Below, piece by piece: positions 60,905 through 64,000 of a stretch of DNA of 64,000 bases (the first letter of the stretch is position 1; every line of letters starts with the position of its first letter). Origin of the DNA: Pseudomaricurvus hydrocarbonicus (GTDB lineage Bacteria; Pseudomonadota; Gammaproteobacteria; Pseudomonadales; Cellvibrionaceae). A program made the translations under genes and the position numbers. The stretch lies in NCBI RefSeq assembly GCF_011602365.1, contig NZ_JAAONZ010000020.1:1-64000 (forward strand), given 5' to 3'. The notes under the pieces were generated by a model. That model did no database searches. It was not told the DNA's origin and saw only the letters and a program-made list of their open reading frames with translations.

Positions 60905-60984
60905 TTGCTGAGTTGCTGAGTGGCTAAGATATAAACTGTGTTCCACCTCTGACGGTCAACCGGTCAACCGGTCAACCGGTCAAT
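60905..60984 (+). repeat. Two short 8-bp tandem repeats
   Basis: GAGTTGCT occurs in tandem near 60902-60926 (about three copies), and GGTCAACC repeats about four times at 60953-60984. They fill most of the gap between the SDR and OsmC genes. Confidence 0.85.
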
Positions 60985-61126
60985 GGTCCGATGGGATACG
61001 CAACCTTGAACAAGGGCGGCAAGGGTATGGGGGGCTGACTTTGTAACCCCTGCCGCCTTAATGTAAACATTGTTGTCTGTTCTTGTTGCTATCCCTGGAT
61101 ATTGGATCAGACGTCTTTTGTATTGA

Positions 61127-61708
61127 CTAGGCGGCCACAACCCTGCGCACCCTTTCAACAGAGACCGGTACAGGGCGGCACACGGTATTACACACCGGAG
61201 AGTGATCGCGAGCAAAACTGATCAGATCGTCCAGCTCTTCGTCGCTGCAATCCGCTTCGATGTGCATCCGGATCTGAATCGACTCATAGCCCACAGGCAC
61301 CCGATCATCCATCGCTAACAATCCTTGTACATCGATTTTTCCTTTCAGCTCGGTGGCTAGCTTGTGAATTTTTATGCCGCGTGCTGTTGCGTGTAAAACG
61401 GTTGTGGTGGTCACACAACCGGCCAGAGCATGTAATAAAAACTCGACCGGGTTGGCGCCTTCATTGTTGCCCAGCAGTACAGGCGGTTCGCCGTTGGTAA
61501 ATTCAAAGGCCTTGTCGCGTGAATTATCTTCCGCTTTGGCACCATAGAAATCCTTGATCGTGGAGCGATTTTCACCGCCATTGATCCACTGATTGCGCGC
61601 ACGAAATTCGAACAGCGCAATACCGGGATCTTGTTGAATGGCGCCGATGGTTTGCTGCATCTGTGCCAGGTCTAGGCCGTTACGAGTCAGGTTGTCGTGG
61701 TTGGTCAT
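61127..61708 (-). CDS. OsmC-family peroxide/thiol-stress protein
   Basis: A 193-residue OsmC-type protein. The family reduces organic hydroperoxides through two reactive cysteines. Here one is in LHALAGCVTTTTVL (about residue 107) and the other in DHSPVCNTV near the C-terminus, the correct order. GNNEGANPVEFL is also typical. GAGGA before ATG 61708 supports the start. It is divergent from the GlxA-type regulator gene (175 bases between starts), so the regulator may control it. Confidence 0.92.
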   Translation of the reverse strand: MTNHDNLTRNGLDLAQMQQTIGAIQQDPGIALFEFRARNQWINGGENRSTIKDFYGAKAEDNSRDKAFEFTNGEPPVLLGNNEGANPVEFLLHALAGCVTTTTVLHATARGIKIHKLATELKGKIDVQGLLAMDDRVPVGYESIQIRMHIEADCSDEELDDLISFARDHSPVCNTVCRPVPVSVERVRRVVAA

Positions 61709-61882
61709 GATGTTATCCTCACTAAAGGTTGGGTCAGGCCTGGGTTGTCCATGCGGGGCTATCCATCCAGGTTTTTCAGCCAGGGTATCCAGGCAGGGGA
61801 GTAGTGTAGGACTTGGGCTGCTAAGCTATAAGATGCAATAGCGTCAAAAGCGTGTCATTTGTGCCACAGGTTGGGCAAGGGT

Positions 61883-62935
61883 ATGGCAGAAAAAACGACT
61901 GATTCAGGTTCAGGTCAACTTAGAGTGCTGATTCTGGCGATTCCTGAGACCGCAGGCTCGGCCCTCTACGGTATGGTCGACGTGCTCAACGCCGCCGGCA
62001 ATCTCTGGCAAACACTGGTGCGCAGTGACGCTGGTTTTAACCCGTTTGAGGTGAATATTGTCTCGTCGCAAAAGCAGGTGTTTAGCTGTGGTAACCGCAT
62101 TCCGGTTATGCCCGATTGCGCCATTGACACGGCTGCTGATGCCGACATTATTATTTTGCCTGAGTTGTGGCTTGGCCCCGACCAATCCATAAAAGGCCGC
62201 TATCCTCAAATTATGGATTGGTTGCGGCAGCACTATCAGCAAGGCGGTTTTATTTACAGCGCTTGCTCGGGGTCCATCATGTTGGCCGAATCCGGATTGC
62301 TGGATGGCTGCTCGGCCACCTCGCATTGGGGATACCAGGATTTGTTTAAGCAACAATACCCTCTAGTCAAGTTTACTCCAGGGCCTAATTTGGTGTTTGC
62401 CGATGCGAATGGCCGGATTGTAACGGCAGGTGGGACGACGTCCTGGCATGATCTGGCGATACACATTATTTCTCGCCATGTCAGTACGGGTGAAGCTGTG
62501 CGCATCGCCAAAGTGTATTTGTTGAAGTGGCATGGCGAAGGGCAGCTGCCCTATGCCAGCCTCAACCTGAATGTGCTTCACAACGATTCGGTTGTGAAAA
62601 AATGCGAACAGTGGTTAAAAGATCATTATCGTGAAAAGGACGCCTTGCCGAAGGTACTCCTCTACGCCAAACTTCCAGAGCGCACGCTCAAGCGCCGGTT
62701 TAAGGCGGCTACGGGACATTCGCTGGTGACCTATATTCAGAACTTACGCATTGAAGAAGCCAAACAGTTACTGGAATCCACACAGTTGACCACGGACGAC
62801 ATCAGCGTCCAAATCAGTTACGAAGATACCTCTTTTTTCAGGCGGTTGTTTAAGCGATTAACGGGGTTATCACCCAGCCAGTATCGAAGAATGTTTCAAC
62901 CTTTGAGCGCGTTGGGAAAGGATCAGGGAAAGTAA
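61883..62935 (+). CDS. GlxA-family (DJ-1/PfpI domain plus AraC HTH) transcriptional regulator
   Basis: A 350-residue regulator. The N-terminal 200 residues are a class I glutamine amidotransferase-like DJ-1/PfpI domain (IYSACSGSIMLAESGLLDGC, the nucleophile-elbow region, then TAGGTTSWHDLAI). The last 100 are an AraC helix-turn-helix (LPERTLKRRFKAATGHSLVT and DDISVQISYEDTSFFRRLFK ending SPSQYRRMF). I start at ATG 61883; a TTG at 61859 is an in-frame alternative. It faces the OsmC gene and is followed after 3 bases by the methyltransferase-like gene, which may be co-transcribed. Confidence 0.92.
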   Translation: MAEKTTDSGSGQLRVLILAIPETAGSALYGMVDVLNAAGNLWQTLVRSDAGFNPFEVNIVSSQKQVFSCGNRIPVMPDCAIDTAADADIIILPELWLGPDQSIKGRYPQIMDWLRQHYQQGGFIYSACSGSIMLAESGLLDGCSATSHWGYQDLFKQQYPLVKFTPGPNLVFADANGRIVTAGGTTSWHDLAIHIISRHVSTGEAVRIAKVYLLKWHGEGQLPYASLNLNVLHNDSVVKKCEQWLKDHYREKDALPKVLLYAKLPERTLKRRFKAATGHSLVTYIQNLRIEEAKQLLESTQLTTDDISVQISYEDTSFFRRLFKRLTGLSPSQYRRMFQPLSALGKDQGK

Positions 62936-62938
62936 ATC

Positions 62939-63400
62939 ATGAAATTTCTCCACAACAAAATTCCTCCTCCGCTGGTTGCGGCTTTATGTGGCGCCTGCAT
63001 GTGGGGCGTGAGCTTGATCAGTTCAACCTTGGATTTTCCTGCTGTTGCGAAGTACCTGCTGATGGGACTGTTGCTGATCACAGGGTTGGTTTTTCTGGTT
63101 TTGGGAGCCATGGCCTTTCGCAAGGCCAAGACCACCGTCAACCCATTAAAGCCGGATACGGCTACTGAGCTGGTGACCAACGGCGTGTATGCGGTTTCCA
63201 GAAACCCGATGTATGTGGGTTTTGTGTTTTTGATGTTGGCGTGGGCGGTGTATTTGGCATCCGCCTGGTCTTTGATGTTCGTCGCTCTTTATATAATCTA
63301 CATTCACTGTTTTCAAATCAAGCCAGAAGAGCAGGCGCTTGAGCGGTTATTTGGCCAGCAGTTTGTGAATTACAAAGGCCGCGTTCGACCCTGGTTATAA
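62939..63400 (+). CDS. Isoprenylcysteine/phospholipid methyltransferase-like membrane protein
   Basis: A 153-residue protein with three to four membrane spans. The C-terminal half carries the ICMT/PEMT pattern TNGVYAVSRNPMYVGFVFLM and the late KPEEQALERLFGQQFVNYK, which bind SAM at the membrane. Such bacterial proteins methylate lipids or thiols; the substrate is unknown. It starts 3 bases after the GlxA-type regulator stop. Confidence 0.88.
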   Translation: MKFLHNKIPPPLVAALCGACMWGVSLISSTLDFPAVAKYLLMGLLLITGLVFLVLGAMAFRKAKTTVNPLKPDTATELVTNGVYAVSRNPMYVGFVFLMLAWAVYLASAWSLMFVALYIIYIHCFQIKPEEQALERLFGQQFVNYKGRVRPWL

Positions 63401-63552
63401 CTTTCCGAGGCGATATTATTCAGTGGTTATTACTGGAAGGGTAATTAAAACGGATTTTACTGTTTGGGTAGCCAGGCTTAATGTTCAGGACTATTACTTA
63501 ACGATCAAGACAAGTCTTTAACGATCAAAGTGACACCGAAAAGGTTATTGTG

Positions 63553-64000
63553 ATGACCCCTAAAACAGTGATGGCGTTGTCTCTCATCGCATTATCAATA
63601 CCATTATTCACCGTGATGTCAGCCTATGCCGAAGACAGTGGCAAGGGTTTGGATGGCGCCGAAATTATTTCAAGGTTTAAAGTTGAGTTGCAGACGGCGC
63701 TCCGTTCAGGCTTGAAAGAGGGGCCTTTGCACGCGATGTCCGTCTGTAAAATGACGGCGCCAGGTATCGCTCAGAAACTGTCCGTGAATGGAATCCGGGT
63801 TGGGCGTACCAGTGATCGATTGAGAAATCCCAATAATGTTGCTCCTGACTGGGTGCAACCCATCTTAAATGACTTCCTTGAAAACAAGACGGACAGATGG
63901 GCTAAAGAAGTCTTACTCCCGGATGCTCGTATCGGCTATGTGGAACCTATTACGGTTCAACCCTTGTGTACGACTTGTCACGGGGACGTGCTTGCGGATG
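63553..64000 (+). CDS. DUF3365/Tll0287-like periplasmic c-type haem protein (5' part, runs off the window)
   Basis: From ATG 63553 the frame stays open for 149 codons to the window edge. It has a signal peptide (about residues 1-23, ending SAYAED), then KVELQTALRSGLKEGPLHAM and CKMTAPGIAQKLS and VGRTSDRLRNPNNVAPDWV, all marks of the DUF3365 family. CTTCHG near the right edge is a c-type haem attachment site. The family holds redox or gas-sensing haem domains in the periplasm. The C-terminus is not visible. Confidence 0.88.
   Translation, partial: MTPKTVMALSLIALSIPLFTVMSAYAEDSGKGLDGAEIISRFKVELQTALRSGLKEGPLHAMSVCKMTAPGIAQKLSVNGIRVGRTSDRLRNPNNVAPDWVQPILNDFLENKTDRWAKEVLLPDARIGYVEPITVQPLCTTCHGDVLAD

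Overview
The window looks like the chromosome of a marine or aquatic gammaproteobacterium. Base composition is moderate, the proteins are gammaproteobacterial in character, and there is an integron cassette array, a REP-associated transposase and a very large surface adhesin. I cannot name the species. An oil- or particle-associated relative of Ketobacter, Marinobacter or Alcanivorax is only a guess. No rRNA, tRNA or CRISPR array was seen.

Region 1 (1-4104) is the tail of a chromosomal integron: small genes on the + strand separated by attC-like sites. Its cassettes encode membrane proteins, lipoproteins, a possible zinc-binding protein and a possible PD-(D/E)XK nuclease. It ends at a decayed IS1182-type transposase, followed by broken fragments of a CoA-transferase/racemase and an SDR gene (4105-5550).

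Region 2 (5553-11535) is a tandem duplication of two exported amidohydrolases of the N-acyl-D-amino-acid (D-glutamate type) deacylase family. The first copy of the second gene is cut off at the duplication junction.

Region 3 (11536-17365) holds a frameshifted REP-associated tyrosine transposase (RAYT) with REP-like repeats and a second partial copy, a periplasmic sulfatase, two small stress-type genes and a cold-shock gene.

Region 4 (17366-28791) is mixed. It has a 1271-residue ferredoxin/FprA reductase/molybdopterin oxidoreductase fusion with a divergent AraC regulator, a nucleoside-hydrolase relative with a changed metal motif, an outer-membrane barrel protein, a truncated P-type ATPase, a leucine-rich-repeat protein, a sulfotransferase and a small exported protein.

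Region 5 (28792-57159) is the most striking. A 6762-residue LEPR-XLL-type giant surface protein is followed, same strand and closely packed, by a DUF3467-like small protein, a GAF-HlyD membrane fusion protein, an M50 protease-HlyD fusion, a short SecA paralogue and a periplasmic HlyD-type adaptor. No ABC transporter or TolC is present. The set reads as a dedicated export system for the giant protein in which a SecA-like ATPase may be the motor and an intramembrane protease is built in. This is my best candidate for a poorly described system.

Region 6 (57189-64000) carries ordinary metabolic and regulatory genes: YoaK/DUF1275, a cysteine-dioxygenase-like cupin, a YkgJ cysteine-cluster protein, an SDR dehydrogenase behind a ten-copy 8-bp tandem repeat, OsmC, a GlxA-type regulator, an isoprenylcysteine methyltransferase-like protein and the start of a DUF3365 haem protein.
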